Of a stretch of DNA of 64,000 bases, positions 1-11,460 are shown piece after piece. A model generated the notes under the pieces. The model saw only the letters and a program-made list of their open reading frames with translations, ran no database searches and was not told the DNA's origin. The position numbers were made by a program, and so were the translations under genes. Origin of the DNA: [Zimmermannella] faecalis ATCC 13722 (GTDB lineage Bacteria > Actinomycetota > Actinomycetes > Actinomycetales > Microbacteriaceae); assembly GCF_000381765.1 (NCBI RefSeq), contig NZ_KB907076.1, positions 62,001 to 126,000 on the forward strand. Reading direction: 5' to 3'. How positions within the stretch are numbered: the stretch's first letter is position 1; every line of letters begins with the position of its first letter.

Positions 1-1518
<1,518 letters not shown>

Positions 1519-1534
1519 CGACGGCTCGCGCCGC

Positions 1535-1560
1535 GGTGGCCTACTTATTCGTAGGCCACC
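1535..1560. terminator. bidirectional hairpin between acs and ridA
   Basis: Arms GGTGGCCTAC and GTAGGCCACC form a perfect 10-bp stem with loop TTATTC. It lies between two convergent genes and contains the last codons of ridA on the minus strand. There is no clear U-tract, so it is inferred to terminate from position and stem strength. Confidence 0.6.
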
Positions 1561-2006
1561 GTGAGCTCGAGTTCGACGGGCGAGCCGAGCGGAAGCGCGG
1601 CGACGCCCACGGCCGAGCGCGTGTGTCGGCCGCGCTCGCCGAACGCCTTGCCGAGCAGTTCGGAGGCGCCGTTGGCGACCTGCGGCTGCTGCGTGAAGTC
1701 GGCGGCCGAGTTTACGAACACGGTCACGCGCAGCACCCGAGTGACGCGGTCGAGGTCGCCGAGCTGTTGCTTGATCGCGGCGAGCGCGTTGAGCGCGGCC
1801 GTCTGCGCGAGTTCCTTCGCGGTGTCGACGTCGACGCCGTCGCCGACGCGGCCGGTCGTCGCGAGCGCGCCGTCGACGAACGGCAGCTGGCCCGACGTGT
1901 AGACGGTGCCGCGGTCGGTGAGGGCCGGCACGTAGTCACCGGCGGGTGCGGCGACAGCGGGCAGCTCGAGACCGAGCTCGCGCAGGGCGGATTCGACTTT
2001 GCTCAT
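1545..2006 (-). CDS. RidA-family enamine/imine deaminase-like protein
   Basis: The product is a 153-residue protein of the RidA/YjgF/YER057c superfamily, whose classical members hydrolyse reactive 2-aminoacrylate-type enamines. The family architecture shows in the segments TSGQLPFVDG, a central helix with TAALNALAAIKQQLGDLDRV, and RVTVFVNSAADF. The classical active-site arginine motif (xCxR near the C terminus) is not obvious; the sequence there is RSAVGVAALPLGSPVELEL. This places it in a divergent subgroup and leaves its substrate open. The start at 2006 was chosen because AAGGGA sits 6 bases upstream, while an ATG two codons earlier is too close to that site. It lies in a small minus-strand pair with the DUF4177-like gene, divergent from the PBP. 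Confidence 0.85.
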   Translation of the reverse strand: MSKVESALRELGLELPAVAAPAGDYVPALTDRGTVYTSGQLPFVDGALATTGRVGDGVDVDTAKELAQTAALNALAAIKQQLGDLDRVTRVLRVTVFVNSAADFTQQPQVANGASELLGKAFGERGRHTRSAVGVAALPLGSPVELELTVAYE

Positions 2007-2031
2007 GGTCATTCCCTTATTCCGGCTCTAC

Positions 2032-2199
2032 CTACTCGCTCGCCGCGTCGGCGAGGGGGCGCTTCATGTAGGCGACGGCGCCGCCCTGCTCGTTCATGAC
2101 GATCTGCACGAGTTCCCACCCCTGCTTGCCCCAGTTATTGAGGATTGCGCCGGGCGTGTGCAGCGGCAGCGGAGTGATGAAGTACTCCCAGTTGGTCAT
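2032..2199 (-). CDS. small DUF4177-like protein
   Basis: A 55-residue open frame begins MTNWEYFITPLPLHTPG and contains the NNWGKQGWELVQI segment typical of the DUF4177 family, ending in MKRPLADAASE. It has no signal peptide or membrane segment. A purine-rich AGGGAGATTTCGC precedes the ATG, giving a good ribosome binding site. It stops 25 bases before ridA begins on the same strand, so the two are probably cotranscribed. This small gene is often found between ridA and a class A PBP in actinobacteria. Its function is not known, and the call rests on the W-G-x-x-G-W-E-L core and the context. Confidence 0.8.
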   Translation of the reverse strand: MTNWEYFITPLPLHTPGAILNNWGKQGWELVQIVMNEQGGAVAYMKRPLADAASE

Positions 2200-2288
2200 G
2201 CGAAATCTCCCTCGTCAGCGGCGGAAAACGGCGTTCAGTTTCTGGACGCGCTGCCCGGAATACCCCGTTTCCAACTACCCTAGTCAGC

Positions 2289-4826
2289 ATGCCTAACAAC
2301 TCCTCCACTGCGCCGAAACGCAACGCCGTTGCGACGATTCTCGGCCTTCTCGGGATGAGCGGTATTGCGGGCGTGCTGGTCGCGGCTCTCGTGACCCCGC
2401 TCATTGCCGTTGCTGGCGTGGCTGCGAACTCGTCGATCACCCTGTTCGAGTCGCTGCCCGACTACCTTGAGATTCAGCCGCTGCAGCAGAAGACCGAGCT
2501 CTACGGCGACCTGAACGGCGAGCGCACGAAGTTCGCCGAGGTCTACTCGCAGAACCGCGTCGAGGTGTCGCTCGACGACATCTCCGAATACGTGCCGCTG
2601 GCGGCGGTCTCGACCGAAGACCCGCGCTTCTACGAGCACGGCGGCGTCGACGTTATCTCGGCGACCCGCGCACTGCTCGTCGGCATCATCGGCGACGACG
2701 GCGGTGGCGCCTCGACGATCACGATGCAGTACGTGCGGAACCAGCGCGTGCAGGCGGCCGAGGCGATTCTCGACCCGGAAGAGCAGGCGGCGGCCTACAA
2801 GGATGCGACCGAGATCTCGATGGGCCGCAAGCTGCAGGAGATGCGGCTCGCGATCGGTGTCGAGCAGCAGTTCTCGAAGGAGGAGATCCTTCAGGGCTAC
2901 CTGAACATCGCCCTGTTCGGCGGCCAGATCTACGGCATCGAGGCGGCCGCTCAGTACTACTTCGGCAAGCCCGCCAAGGACCTCACGCTCTCGGAGTCGG
3001 CGACGCTCGTCGGTACCGTGCAGAACCCGAACGCGTTCCGTATCGACAACCCCGACAACCTCGAGGCTTCGACGAACCGCCGCAACTACGTGCTCGGCCG
3101 GATGCTCGACGAGGGCGCGATTACGCAGGCGGAGTACGACGAGGCGAAGGCCGAGGAGATCACGCCGAACATCACCCCGAGCGAGCAGGGGTGCATGAAC
3201 GCGAAGTACGACACCGAGTACTTCTGCGACTACGTCGAGAAGGTCATTCTCAACGACCCGGTCTTCGGCGCGACCTACGAGGAACGACTCTTCAACTACA
3301 AGACCAAGGGCTACCAGATCGACACGACGGTCGACCTTGACCTGCAGCAGCAGGTGACCGACGTCGTGAACACGAACCTGCCCGCCTCGATCGAGGGCGT
3401 GAACTTCGGTGGCACGGCCGTCGCGGTGCAGCCCGGCACCGGCTACGTGCTCGCGATGCAACAGAACACCGAGTACGACGTGACCGAGGCGGCCGCCGAT
3501 AATCCCGGCGCCACCGCGGTGAATTACAACACCGACTACAACTATGGCGGCTCGTCTGGCTTCCAACCCGCGTCGACGTACAAGGTGTTTACGCTCGCGA
3601 ACTGGTTGCAATCTGGCCACTCGCTCTACGAACAGTTCTCGGCGGCCGACCGTACGTTCGACCAGTTCTATCAATCGTGTGACCGCGTCGGCGGCAACGC
3701 CTCGTATGCCCCTGGCAACGACGCGGGTGCCAAGTTCGGCTCGATCAACGCGATCAAGGCGACACAGGACTCGATTAACACCGGGTTCCTCGCGATGGCC
3801 GAGAAGCTCGACCAGTGCACGACCGCCGACATTGCGGAAGCGCTCGGCGTGCACAACGCGAATGGCACACCGCTCGAGACGCGCCCCTCTGACATCATCG
3901 GCAGTGGTGGTAACTACGTCGCACCGATTTCGCTCGCAACGGCGTTCGCCGCCATCGCAAACGACGGCGAGACCTGCAGCCCCACCCCGATCAAGGCCCT
4001 CTCACTGCGCGACGGCACCGAGCTCGAGCCGCCGTCGAGCGACTGCACGCAGGCGATCGACCCCGAGGTCGCGCACGCCATGGCACTCGCCATGAAGACC
4101 GTGATGTCGGCCGGTTCGGGTACCGCCTCGAACCCGGGCCTCACGAGCGAGATCATCGGTAAGACCGGTACGACCGGTGGCACCGTCGGCAACGGTGACG
4201 GTGCGGCGCAGACCTGGATGGTCGCGGCCACGACCGGCTTCTCGCTCGCTGTCTGGGTCGGCAACACGCAGATGTACGAGGGCCGCTGGGCCAACCTCCG
4301 AACCCTCGGCTACGGCTGGACCCGACACCAGATCGCGCAGCCGATCCTCAACCTCGGCATCTCCGAGTACGGCGCCGAGACGTTCCCGGCGCCGACCGGC
4401 GACACGGTGAAGAAGGAGAACGTCACGGTGCCCGACGTCGTCGGCATGTCGATCGACGCCGCAACCTCGGCGCTCGAATCGGCGGGCTTCGAGGTGTCAG
4501 TGGGCTCGTCCGTGAGCTCCGAAGAGGACTCGGGCAACATCGCGAAGTCGAACCCGTCGCCCGGCACCCGCGTGCCAGCGGGCTCGACCGTGACCATCAG
4601 CCCGTCGAGCGGGGATGGTGGCGACGATAGCGACGGCATCCCCATGCCCGACATCACGGGCATGGACAAGGACGAGGCGACGCAGGCGCTCTCTGAGGCC
4701 GGCCTCGGCGACCAGGGGAACTCGTTCCAGTGGTCGGGCCCCGAAGACGGCACCGTGAAGAGCACGACGCCATCGGCCGGCGAGGTCGTCGGGCCCGATG
4801 ACACCGTAAAGATCACCGCGGAGTAA
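2289..4826 (+). CDS. ponA: bifunctional penicillin-binding protein (GT51 transglycosylase / transpeptidase) with two PASTA domains
   Basis: An 845-residue class A PBP that polymerises and cross-links peptidoglycan on the outer face of the membrane. A short cytoplasmic N terminus is followed by one membrane segment (about residues 13-45). The GT51 domain carries catalytic Glu110 in STEDPRFYEHGGVD. The transpeptidase domain has the nucleophile Ser429 in SxxK (PASTYK), SIN at 495-497 and KTGT starting at Lys625. Two PASTA repeats at the C terminus begin at about VPDVVGMSID and MPDITGMDKD; in other PBPs such repeats bind muropeptide or beta-lactam. The stop is one base before the next ATG, so it is coupled to the downstream phosphoesterase, an order seen around ponA2 in other actinobacteria. 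The extreme C terminus ends inside PASTA 2. Confidence 0.96.
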   Translation: MPNNSSTAPKRNAVATILGLLGMSGIAGVLVAALVTPLIAVAGVAANSSITLFESLPDYLEIQPLQQKTELYGDLNGERTKFAEVYSQNRVEVSLDDISEYVPLAAVSTEDPRFYEHGGVDVISATRALLVGIIGDDGGGASTITMQYVRNQRVQAAEAILDPEEQAAAYKDATEISMGRKLQEMRLAIGVEQQFSKEEILQGYLNIALFGGQIYGIEAAAQYYFGKPAKDLTLSESATLVGTVQNPNAFRIDNPDNLEASTNRRNYVLGRMLDEGAITQAEYDEAKAEEITPNITPSEQGCMNAKYDTEYFCDYVEKVILNDPVFGATYEERLFNYKTKGYQIDTTVDLDLQQQVTDVVNTNLPASIEGVNFGGTAVAVQPGTGYVLAMQQNTEYDVTEAAADNPGATAVNYNTDYNYGGSSGFQPASTYKVFTLANWLQSGHSLYEQFSAADRTFDQFYQSCDRVGGNASYAPGNDAGAKFGSINAIKATQDSINTGFLAMAEKLDQCTTADIAEALGVHNANGTPLETRPSDIIGSGGNYVAPISLATAFAAIANDGETCSPTPIKALSLRDGTELEPPSSDCTQAIDPEVAHAMALAMKTVMSAGSGTASNPGLTSEIIGKTGTTGGTVGNGDGAAQTWMVAATTGFSLAVWVGNTQMYEGRWANLRTLGYGWTRHQIAQPILNLGISEYGAETFPAPTGDTVKKENVTVPDVVGMSIDAATSALESAGFEVSVGSSVSSEEDSGNIAKSNPSPGTRVPAGSTVTISPSSGDGGDDSDGIPMPDITGMDKDEATQALSEAGLGDQGNSFQWSGPEDGTVKSTTPSAGEVVGPDDTVKITAE

Positions 4827-4827
4827 T

Positions 4828-5757
4828 ATGCGCGGGATTCGTACCCTTGGAATCGGGGCCGCCGCGCTTGTCGCCGGCGGCCTCGGTTTCGTTACCTGGG
4901 CGGTTGGCATCGAGCGCCGCCGGTTCACGCTGCGCCGCTACGAGCTGCCCCTGCTGCCGGCCGGGTCTGCGCCGCTGCGCATCCTGCACCTCGCCGACTT
5001 TCACTACGCGCCGGGTCAGCGCAAGAAGCAACGCTTCGTGCGCGGCCTCGCGAAGCTGCAGCCCGACCTCATCGTCGCAACGGGCGACAACCTCGGGCAC
5101 CGCGACGGCCTGCCGGGCGTCGCCGAGATGCTCGAACCGTTCCGCGGCATTCCTGCGGTGAGTGTGTTCGGCTCGAACGACTACTACGGCCCCGTGCTGA
5201 AGAACCCGTTCACGTACTTCCGACGCGACCGCAAGCAGGTGGAGCGCCCCCGCGACCTCGACGAGGCGGGCCTGCGGGCTTTGCTCTTCGACGACCTCGG
5301 CTGGGTCGACCTCACGAACACGGCGGCGATCGTGCGCGTCGGCGACCTGCGGCTGCGGATGATCGGCGTCGACGACCCGCACATCAACGTCGACCGGCCG
5401 GATGCGGCGCTCGCCGACCAGGAGCGGCTCACCCGCCGCGGTGGCGAGTGGGACTTCACGATCGGGCTCGTGCACGCGCCGTACCAGCGCATCCTCGACC
5501 GCTTCGTGGCGGATGCGGGGGTCGAGGCGCTCTTCGCGGGCCACACGCACGGCGGCCAGGTGTGCCTGCCCGGTGGCCGGGCGCTCATCTCGAACTGCGA
5601 CCTGCCGACCGAGCAGGCGGGCGGACTCTCGAGCTGGACGGCCGACGGGCGCAACGTGCCCCTGCATGTCTCGCGCGGGCTCGGCACGTCGATCTACGCA
5701 CCGTTCCGCACGTTCTGCCCGCCCGAGGCGTCGCTCGTGACCCTCGTCGCGAAGTAG
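4828..5757 (+). CDS. membrane-associated metallophosphoesterase
   Basis: A 309-residue calcineurin-like phosphoesterase. An N-terminal hydrophobic stretch (about residues 5-25) probably anchors it in the membrane. The dimetal motifs follow in order: LHLADFHY, ATGDNLGHRDG, GSNDYYGP (the GNHD position, with Ser for Asn), LVHAPYQ, and AGHTHGGQVCLPG. This places it with the YkuE/YaeI-like group, some members of which act on lipid or cell-wall precursors, but the substrate here is unknown. Its start overlaps the PBP stop region closely, so it is very likely cotranscribed with the PBP and may act in envelope metabolism. Confidence 0.9.
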   Translation: MRGIRTLGIGAAALVAGGLGFVTWAVGIERRRFTLRRYELPLLPAGSAPLRILHLADFHYAPGQRKKQRFVRGLAKLQPDLIVATGDNLGHRDGLPGVAEMLEPFRGIPAVSVFGSNDYYGPVLKNPFTYFRRDRKQVERPRDLDEAGLRALLFDDLGWVDLTNTAAIVRVGDLRLRMIGVDDPHINVDRPDAALADQERLTRRGGEWDFTIGLVHAPYQRILDRFVADAGVEALFAGHTHGGQVCLPGGRALISNCDLPTEQAGGLSSWTADGRNVPLHVSRGLGTSIYAPFRTFCPPEASLVTLVAK

Positions 5758-5767
5758 CCACCGCCGA

Positions 5768-5796
5768 TTGGACTCCGCCCCGCCGTGGGGTAGTAT
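5768..5796 (+). promoter_or_regulatory. sigma-A-type promoter for tRNA-Pro
   Basis: TTGGAC (5768-5773) and TAGTAT (5791-5796) are separated by exactly 17 bases and lie about 28 bases upstream of the mature tRNA. This is the clearest consensus-like promoter in the window. The call is from sequence match and position only. Confidence 0.7.
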
Positions 5797-5824
5797 TGTC
5801 GAGTTGCCGACCTGTTCGGCACAT

Positions 5825-5898
5825 CGGGATGTGGCGCAGCTTGGTAGCGCGCCTCGTTCGGGACGAGGAGGTCGCAGGTTCAAATCCTGTCATCCCGA
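5825..5898 (+). tRNA. tRNA-Pro (CGG)
   Basis: The cloverleaf folds fully. The acceptor strands CGGGATG and CATCCCG pair, with discriminator A at 5898. The anticodon stem CCTCG/CGAGG holds the loop TTCGGGA, giving anticodon CGG, and the T-arm contains GGTTCAAATCC. CCA is not encoded. It has its own promoter upstream and a strong hairpin directly after its 3' end. Confidence 0.97.
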
Positions 5899-5945
5899 CG
5901 TAGTGCAAAACACCCCCGCCGAAGGCGGGGGTGTTTTGCACTACG
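5899..5945. terminator. perfect 22-bp bidirectional terminator after tRNA-Pro
   Basis: A 22-bp perfect inverted repeat with a GAA loop begins immediately after the tRNA discriminator base. The GC-rich core CACCCCCGCC/GGCGGGGGTG is flanked by AAAA on the left and TTTT on the right, so it would act as an intrinsic terminator on either strand. It separates tRNA-Pro from map. Confidence 0.9.
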
Positions 5946-5999
5946 TCGCGATGCCAGGCGGGGTGCCCGCCTTTCCCACCCACCTCAAAGGACCCACCC

Positions 6000-6767
6000 A
6001 TGATCGAAGTCCTCTCCCCCTCCGAGATCGCCCGCGCCCGCGACACGGGCGCCCTGGTCGCCGAGATTCTTCAGGCCGGGAAGCAGCTCGCCTCGGTGGG
6101 TACGAACCTGCTCGAGATCGACGCGCTCGCCCGCGACCTCATGACGAGGGCGGGTGCCGAGTCGTGCTATGTCGACTACGAGCCGTCGTTCGGTGAGGGG
6201 CCGTTCGGGCACTACATCTGCACGTCGGTGAACGACGGCGTGCTGCATGGGAAGCCCTTCGACTACGCGCTGCGCGACGGCGACCTCGTGACGCTCGACC
6301 TCGCGGTGTCGCTGCGCGGCGTGGTCGCCGACGCGGCAATCAGCTTCTTCGTCGGCACCGAGACTCCCGAGGGTGCGGCGCTCATCGACGCGACCGAGCG
6401 GGCGCTCGCAGCGGGCATCGCGGCCGCGGGGCCGAAGGCACGTATCGGCGACATCTCGAGCGCGATCGGCGAGGTGCTGCGCGGCAGCGGGTATCCGGTC
6501 AACCTGCAGTTCGGTGGGCACGGGGTCGGCTCGACGATGCACCAAGACCCGCACATCGCGAACGACGGCCGCGCGGGCCGCGGCTACCGGCTGCGCCCCG
6601 GCCTGCTGCTCGCGATCGAGCCGTGGGCGATGCTCGACACGGCGGAGCTCGTGACGGACGCCGACGGCTGGACGCTCCGGAGCGCCACGGGCTGCCTCAC
6701 GGCCCACAGCGAGCACACGGTGGCGATTACCGACGCCGGCGCCGAGATCCTCACTCTGCCCCGCTAA
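6000..6767 (+). CDS. map: type I methionine aminopeptidase
   Basis: A 255-residue cytosolic metallopeptidase that removes the N-terminal methionine from new proteins. The pita-bread fold ligands can be read in order: two Asp in TLDLAVSLRGVVADAAISF, His in GGHGVGSTMHQDPH, Glu in IEPWAML, and Glu in HSEHTVAITDAG. The ATG at 6000 was chosen because AAAGGA lies 7 bases upstream; upstream in-frame codons lie inside the tRNA terminator. The length matches a short type I enzyme without an N-terminal zinc extension. It appears to be monocistronic and converges on the SRPBCC gene with 16 bases between the stop codons. Confidence 0.95.
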   Translation: MIEVLSPSEIARARDTGALVAEILQAGKQLASVGTNLLEIDALARDLMTRAGAESCYVDYEPSFGEGPFGHYICTSVNDGVLHGKPFDYALRDGDLVTLDLAVSLRGVVADAAISFFVGTETPEGAALIDATERALAAGIAAAGPKARIGDISSAIGEVLRGSGYPVNLQFGGHGVGSTMHQDPHIANDGRAGRGYRLRPGLLLAIEPWAMLDTAELVTDADGWTLRSATGCLTAHSEHTVAITDAGAEILTLPR

Positions 6768-6783
6768 CGGCCCACCAGCAGCC

Positions 6784-7362
6784 CTATGGCCGGGGCACGG
6801 TCGGGATCGGGGTCGTCGAGATCTCGCCGCTCTCGTCGCCCCAGTCGTCTTCGACAAACTCGACGAGCGCATCCACCGAGGCGTCAAAGCTCTCGGGCTG
6901 GAAGACAGGGAACGTGTTCTTGCGCAGGAACCCCTCGTGCGTCACGTCGAGCCAGTCGTACGTGAGCGAGACGAACGTCGAGTCGGCGTCGCGCGGCTCA
7001 AGCCGCCACGTCCAGCGGAACCCGATCGCCGGGTAGCCCTCCATCGCGGGCTTCCACGCGATCGCGCGGTTCGACTCGTACTCGGTGACGAGGTTCACCA
7101 TGCGGTAGTCGCCGCCGCGCGCCTCGGCAAACATGTTCATCGTGAACGTGTCGCCCACCGCCGTGATCGGGTCGGCCGACGACGGGTCGACGCTCACGAT
7201 CATCTGCTTCGGATCGAAGTCGGTGTGCAGCGTCGGGTTGCGCAGTACGTCGAAAATCTCGGGCGCCGACGCGTACGCGAGCTTCGTCACGGTGAGGCTG
7301 CGGTCGCGGTCGGTGTCGAGTCGCTGCATGCGTGCGAGCCGCACGTCGTTGTTGGTCGTCAT
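6784..7362 (-). CDS. SRPBCC-fold protein
   Basis: A 192-residue soluble protein with the layout of the START-like SRPBCC (polyketide cyclase/dehydrase, lipid-binding) superfamily. The strand-helix opening is TVTKLAYASAPEIFDVLRNPTLHTDFD, a middle strand pair includes RAIAWKPAMEGYPAIGFRWTWRLEP, and a long C-terminal helix begins FDASVDALVEFVED. No catalytic residues are implied, because these proteins bind hydrophobic ligands in a cavity. The start ATG has AAGGG 7 bases upstream. It stands alone, and the ligand cannot be told from sequence. Confidence 0.75.
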   Translation of the reverse strand: MTTNNDVRLARMQRLDTDRDRSLTVTKLAYASAPEIFDVLRNPTLHTDFDPKQMIVSVDPSSADPITAVGDTFTMNMFAEARGGDYRMVNLVTEYESNRAIAWKPAMEGYPAIGFRWTWRLEPRDADSTFVSLTYDWLDVTHEGFLRKNTFPVFQPESFDASVDALVEFVEDDWGDESGEISTTPIPTVPRP

Positions 7363-7479
7363 GGTGTTGCCCTTCGGAACGCTCGAATCGCCGTTGATTC
7401 GTGCCCACTAGCGTACGGGCACCCTCCTGGGCATCACCGCCGTCAATGGGCCAGCGCTCAGAGAGCGCTCAGGCGACGC

Positions 7480-8085
7480 TCAGCGGGCGACGTCGCTGCC
7501 GAGCCGGCCGCCCGACTCCTCGAGGTAGCACTGGCCGCACAGTGACTCGTACGTGACGACGTCGCCGTCGATCGCGACCTGGTCGCCGGCAAAGATGAAC
7601 TTGCCGTCGACGAGTCGCGCATTGAACACGGCCTTGCGACCGCAGCGGCAGATCGTCTTCAGCTCCTCGACCGAGTGCGCGATCTCGAGCAGGCGACGCG
7701 CGCCTGGAAACGCGACCGTCTGAAAGTCGGTGCGAATGCCGTAGCTGAGCACGGGAATCCCGTCGAGCACGGCGATGCGGAACAGCTCGTCGATCTGCCA
7801 CGGGCTGAGAAACTGCGCCTCGTCGACGAGCAGACACGCGACCGGCCCACGCTCCGCAATGAGGCTCGCGAGTGCCTCACGGGGCGACTCGTCGGCGTCG
7901 AGCAGAATGTCGACGCGGCGGTCCATGCCGAGGCGCGACGAGACCGAGTCGGCACCCTTCGTGTCGATGCGAGGCTTCAGCAGCACAGCATCCTGCCCCC
8001 GCTCCTCGTAGTTGAAGGCGGTCTGCAGCAGGGCGGTCGACTTGCCGGAGTTCATGGCGCCGTAGCGAAAGTACAGCTTCGCCAC
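7480..8085 (-). CDS. tdk: thymidine kinase (type II)
   Basis: A 201-residue cytosolic kinase that phosphorylates thymidine with ATP for salvage into dTTP. The P-loop GAMNSGKS spans residues 9-16, the LLVDEAQF strand carries the catalytic Glu89, and the zinc lasso uses Cys146, Cys148, Cys183 and Cys186 (CRC and CGQC). The GTG start lies 3 bases after the udk stop, with GGGGAG placed inside the end of udk, so the two salvage kinases form an operon and are probably translationally coupled. The length is normal for the family. Confidence 0.96.
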   Translation of the reverse strand: MAKLYFRYGAMNSGKSTALLQTAFNYEERGQDAVLLKPRIDTKGADSVSSRLGMDRRVDILLDADESPREALASLIAERGPVACLLVDEAQFLSPWQIDELFRIAVLDGIPVLSYGIRTDFQTVAFPGARRLLEIAHSVEELKTICRCGRKAVFNARLVDGKFIFAGDQVAIDGDVVTYESLCGQCYLEESGGRLGSDVAR

Positions 8086-8088
8086 GGG

Positions 8089-8739
8089 CTATCGCTCCCC
8101 CATCGGCTGCTGCAGGTGCGCGAGGCCCCGCAGGTTCGCGACGAGCCCACCCGCGATCGTCTCGAGCGCGACCGAGTTGCGGCCGCCCTCGGGCACGATC
8201 ACATCGGCCCAGAGCTTCGACGACTCGACGTACCGCTCGTGCATCGGCTTCACCGTCGCGAGGTACTGCTGCTCGACCGACTCGAGCGTGCGGCCGCGCT
8301 CGAGCACGTCGCGCTTCAGGCGGCGCAGGATGCGCACGTCGGCATCGGTATCGACGTAGAGCTTGAGGTCGAAGCGGCTGCGCAGCGCCTCGTCGGCGAG
8401 CACGAGCACGCCCTCGACGAAGATGATCGGCCGACTCGGCACCGTGATCGTCTCGTCGGAGCGGTTGTGCGACGCGAAGTCGTACACGGGGCACTCGATC
8501 GCGCCGCCGGTGAGCAGCGTGTCGAGGTGCTCAACGAGCAGCGCGTTGTCGAACGCCTCTGGGGAGTCGTAGTTCACCGCACAGCGCTCCTCGAAGGTGA
8601 GCGCATCCTGCCGCCGGTAGTAGTTGTCGTGGAAAAGCACGGCGGCATCGTCGGCGAATCGTTCGGCGAGCGAGCGCGCGAGCGCGGTCTTGCCGCTTCC
8701 GGATCCGCCGGCGATGCCGACGACGAATGGTGCCTTCAC
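8089..8739 (-). CDS. udk: uridine kinase-like P-loop kinase
   Basis: A 216-residue kinase of the uridine kinase/phosphoribulokinase family that phosphorylates uridine or cytidine to the monophosphate. Walker A is GIAGGSGSGKT (residues 8-18), followed by HDNYYR (substrate-binding Asp-Asn-Tyr-Tyr), FVEGVLVLAD (Walker B region) and RRLKRDVLERGR (lid). It precedes tdk with a 3-base gap. The start is GTG with only a weak ribosome binding site; no better start fits the conserved beginning of the domain. Confidence 0.9.
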   Translation of the reverse strand: MKAPFVVGIAGGSGSGKTALARSLAERFADDAAVLFHDNYYRRQDALTFEERCAVNYDSPEAFDNALLVEHLDTLLTGGAIECPVYDFASHNRSDETITVPSRPIIFVEGVLVLADEALRSRFDLKLYVDTDADVRILRRLKRDVLERGRTLESVEQQYLATVKPMHERYVESSKLWADVIVPEGGRNSVALETIAGGLVANLRGLAHLQQPMGER

Positions 8740-8758
8740 CTGGAGCTTCGAAACCGAG

Positions 8759-10252
8759 TTACGAGACGGAGGCGATGCCGAGCACCTCGGCGGTCTCGTT
8801 CTGCACGCGCTCGGCGAGCTCGGCGTCGTCGTTGAGCTTCACGCCGTAGTGCGGCACGAGCGAGGTGACCTTCTCGGTCCACGCCGGCCACTGCTCGGGG
8901 AAGCAGCGCTTGAGCAGGTCGAGCATGGCCGACGGGGCAATGGATGCGCCGGGCGAGGCGCCGAGCAGGCCCGCGAGGGTACCATCGGCCTTCGTCACGA
9001 CGTCGGTGCCCATAACGAGCTGGTAGCCCTTGCCGCTCGGGTCTTTCTTCATCGCCTGCACGCGCTGGCCCGCCGTGATGAGGCGCCAGTCTTCGCGCTT
9101 CGCCTCGGGGAAGAAGTTCGCGAGGTCTTCAAACTTCTTGTCGGGCGACGCGGCGAGCTGACCGACGAGGTAGCTCACGAGGTCGAAGTTGGTGAGGCCG
9201 ATGCCGACGTAGGTGGGCAGGTTGTCGAAGCGCAGCGACTTGAACATGTCGAGCAGCGAACCCTGCTTGAGGTAGCGCGTGTTGAAGCCCGCGTACGGGC
9301 CGAACATGAGCGAGGCCTTGCCGTTCACGACGCGGGTGTCGAGGTGCGGCACCGACATTGGCGGGGCGCCGACGGGCGGCATCGCGTAGACCTTCGCCTG
9401 GTGCTTCGCGACGACCTCGGGGTTGTCGGTGCGGAAGAATTCGCCCGAGATGGGGAACCCGCCGTACGCCTTGATCTCGGGGATGCCCGACTTCTGCAGC
9501 AGCGGCAGCGCACCGCCGCCGGCGCCGACGAACACGAAGCGCGCGTGCGTGACGTTCTTGCGGCCCTTCTCGGCGCCGCTGCGCACCTTCGTCGCGACCT
9601 GCCACACGCCGTCGGGGCGCTGGCGCAGGTCGACGACCTCGGTGCCGAGGCGCACGACGGCGCCGTTGTTGATCGCGTTCTGCACGAGGTTGCGGGTGAG
9701 AGCGCCGAAGTCGACGTCGGTGCCCTGCTCGACGTAGGTCGCGGCGACCTTCTCGTCCTTGCCGCGGCCGACCATGAGGGCCGGGGCCCACTCGAAGATC
9801 TGCGCCGGGTCTTCCGAGAACTGCATCGTCGAGAAGAGCGGCTGCTCCTTCAGCGTGTTCCAGCGGCGACGAAGGAACTCGACGTTGTCGGCGCCGGTCA
9901 CGAACGTCATGTGCGGCACGGGGTTGATGAAGTTCTTCGGCTCGGGCAGTTCCCCACGACGCACGAGCGTCGACCAGAGCTGTCGCGACACCTGGAACTG
10001 CTCGTTGATCGTGAGCGCCTTCGAGATGTCGAGCTTGCCGTTCTTCTCGGGCGTGTAGTTCAGCTCGCACAGCGCCGAGTGGCCGGTTCCCGCGTTGTTC
10101 CAGGGGCCCGAGGACTCCTGAGCAACATCATCGAGTCGCTCGATGATCTTGATCGACCAGTCGGGTTCGAGTTCGTGGAGCAGCGTCGCCAGCGTGGCCG
10201 ACATGACACCGCCGCCAACAAGGACAGCGTCGTAGATCTTCGGATTCGTCAC
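8759..10252 (-). CDS. mqo: malate:quinone oxidoreductase
   Basis: A 497-residue peripheral membrane FAD enzyme that oxidises malate to oxaloacetate and passes electrons to the quinone pool. The N-terminal dinucleotide motif is DAVLVGGGVMSATLA. The family signature WNNAGTGHSALCELNYTP follows at about residues 51-68, and KAYGGFPISGEFFR lies in the middle. The C-terminal LLGASPGASIAPSAML matches the FAD-binding end of the family. The GTG start has AGTAAGG upstream. It lies between udk and asd on the same strand with short gaps but is probably its own unit, because actinobacteria usually carry mqo as a stand-alone TCA gene. Confidence 0.97.
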   Translation of the reverse strand: MTNPKIYDAVLVGGGVMSATLATLLHELEPDWSIKIIERLDDVAQESSGPWNNAGTGHSALCELNYTPEKNGKLDISKALTINEQFQVSRQLWSTLVRRGELPEPKNFINPVPHMTFVTGADNVEFLRRRWNTLKEQPLFSTMQFSEDPAQIFEWAPALMVGRGKDEKVAATYVEQGTDVDFGALTRNLVQNAINNGAVVRLGTEVVDLRQRPDGVWQVATKVRSGAEKGRKNVTHARFVFVGAGGGALPLLQKSGIPEIKAYGGFPISGEFFRTDNPEVVAKHQAKVYAMPPVGAPPMSVPHLDTRVVNGKASLMFGPYAGFNTRYLKQGSLLDMFKSLRFDNLPTYVGIGLTNFDLVSYLVGQLAASPDKKFEDLANFFPEAKREDWRLITAGQRVQAMKKDPSGKGYQLVMGTDVVTKADGTLAGLLGASPGASIAPSAMLDLLKRCFPEQWPAWTEKVTSLVPHYGVKLNDDAELAERVQNETAEVLGIASVS

Positions 10253-10290
10253 GGTGCTACCTTACTCCCGCTGTTCGGGTCGGATTTCGC

Positions 10291-11446
<1,156 letters not shown>

Positions 11447-11460
11447 GGGGTGGGGATGCG

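Noticed and set aside
2280-3854. 524-codon open frame opposite the PBP gene
   Set aside because: It lies wholly antisense to a well-supported PBP. Its product is an Arg/Val/Asp/Leu-rich string without any domain, the usual by-product of third-position GC bias.
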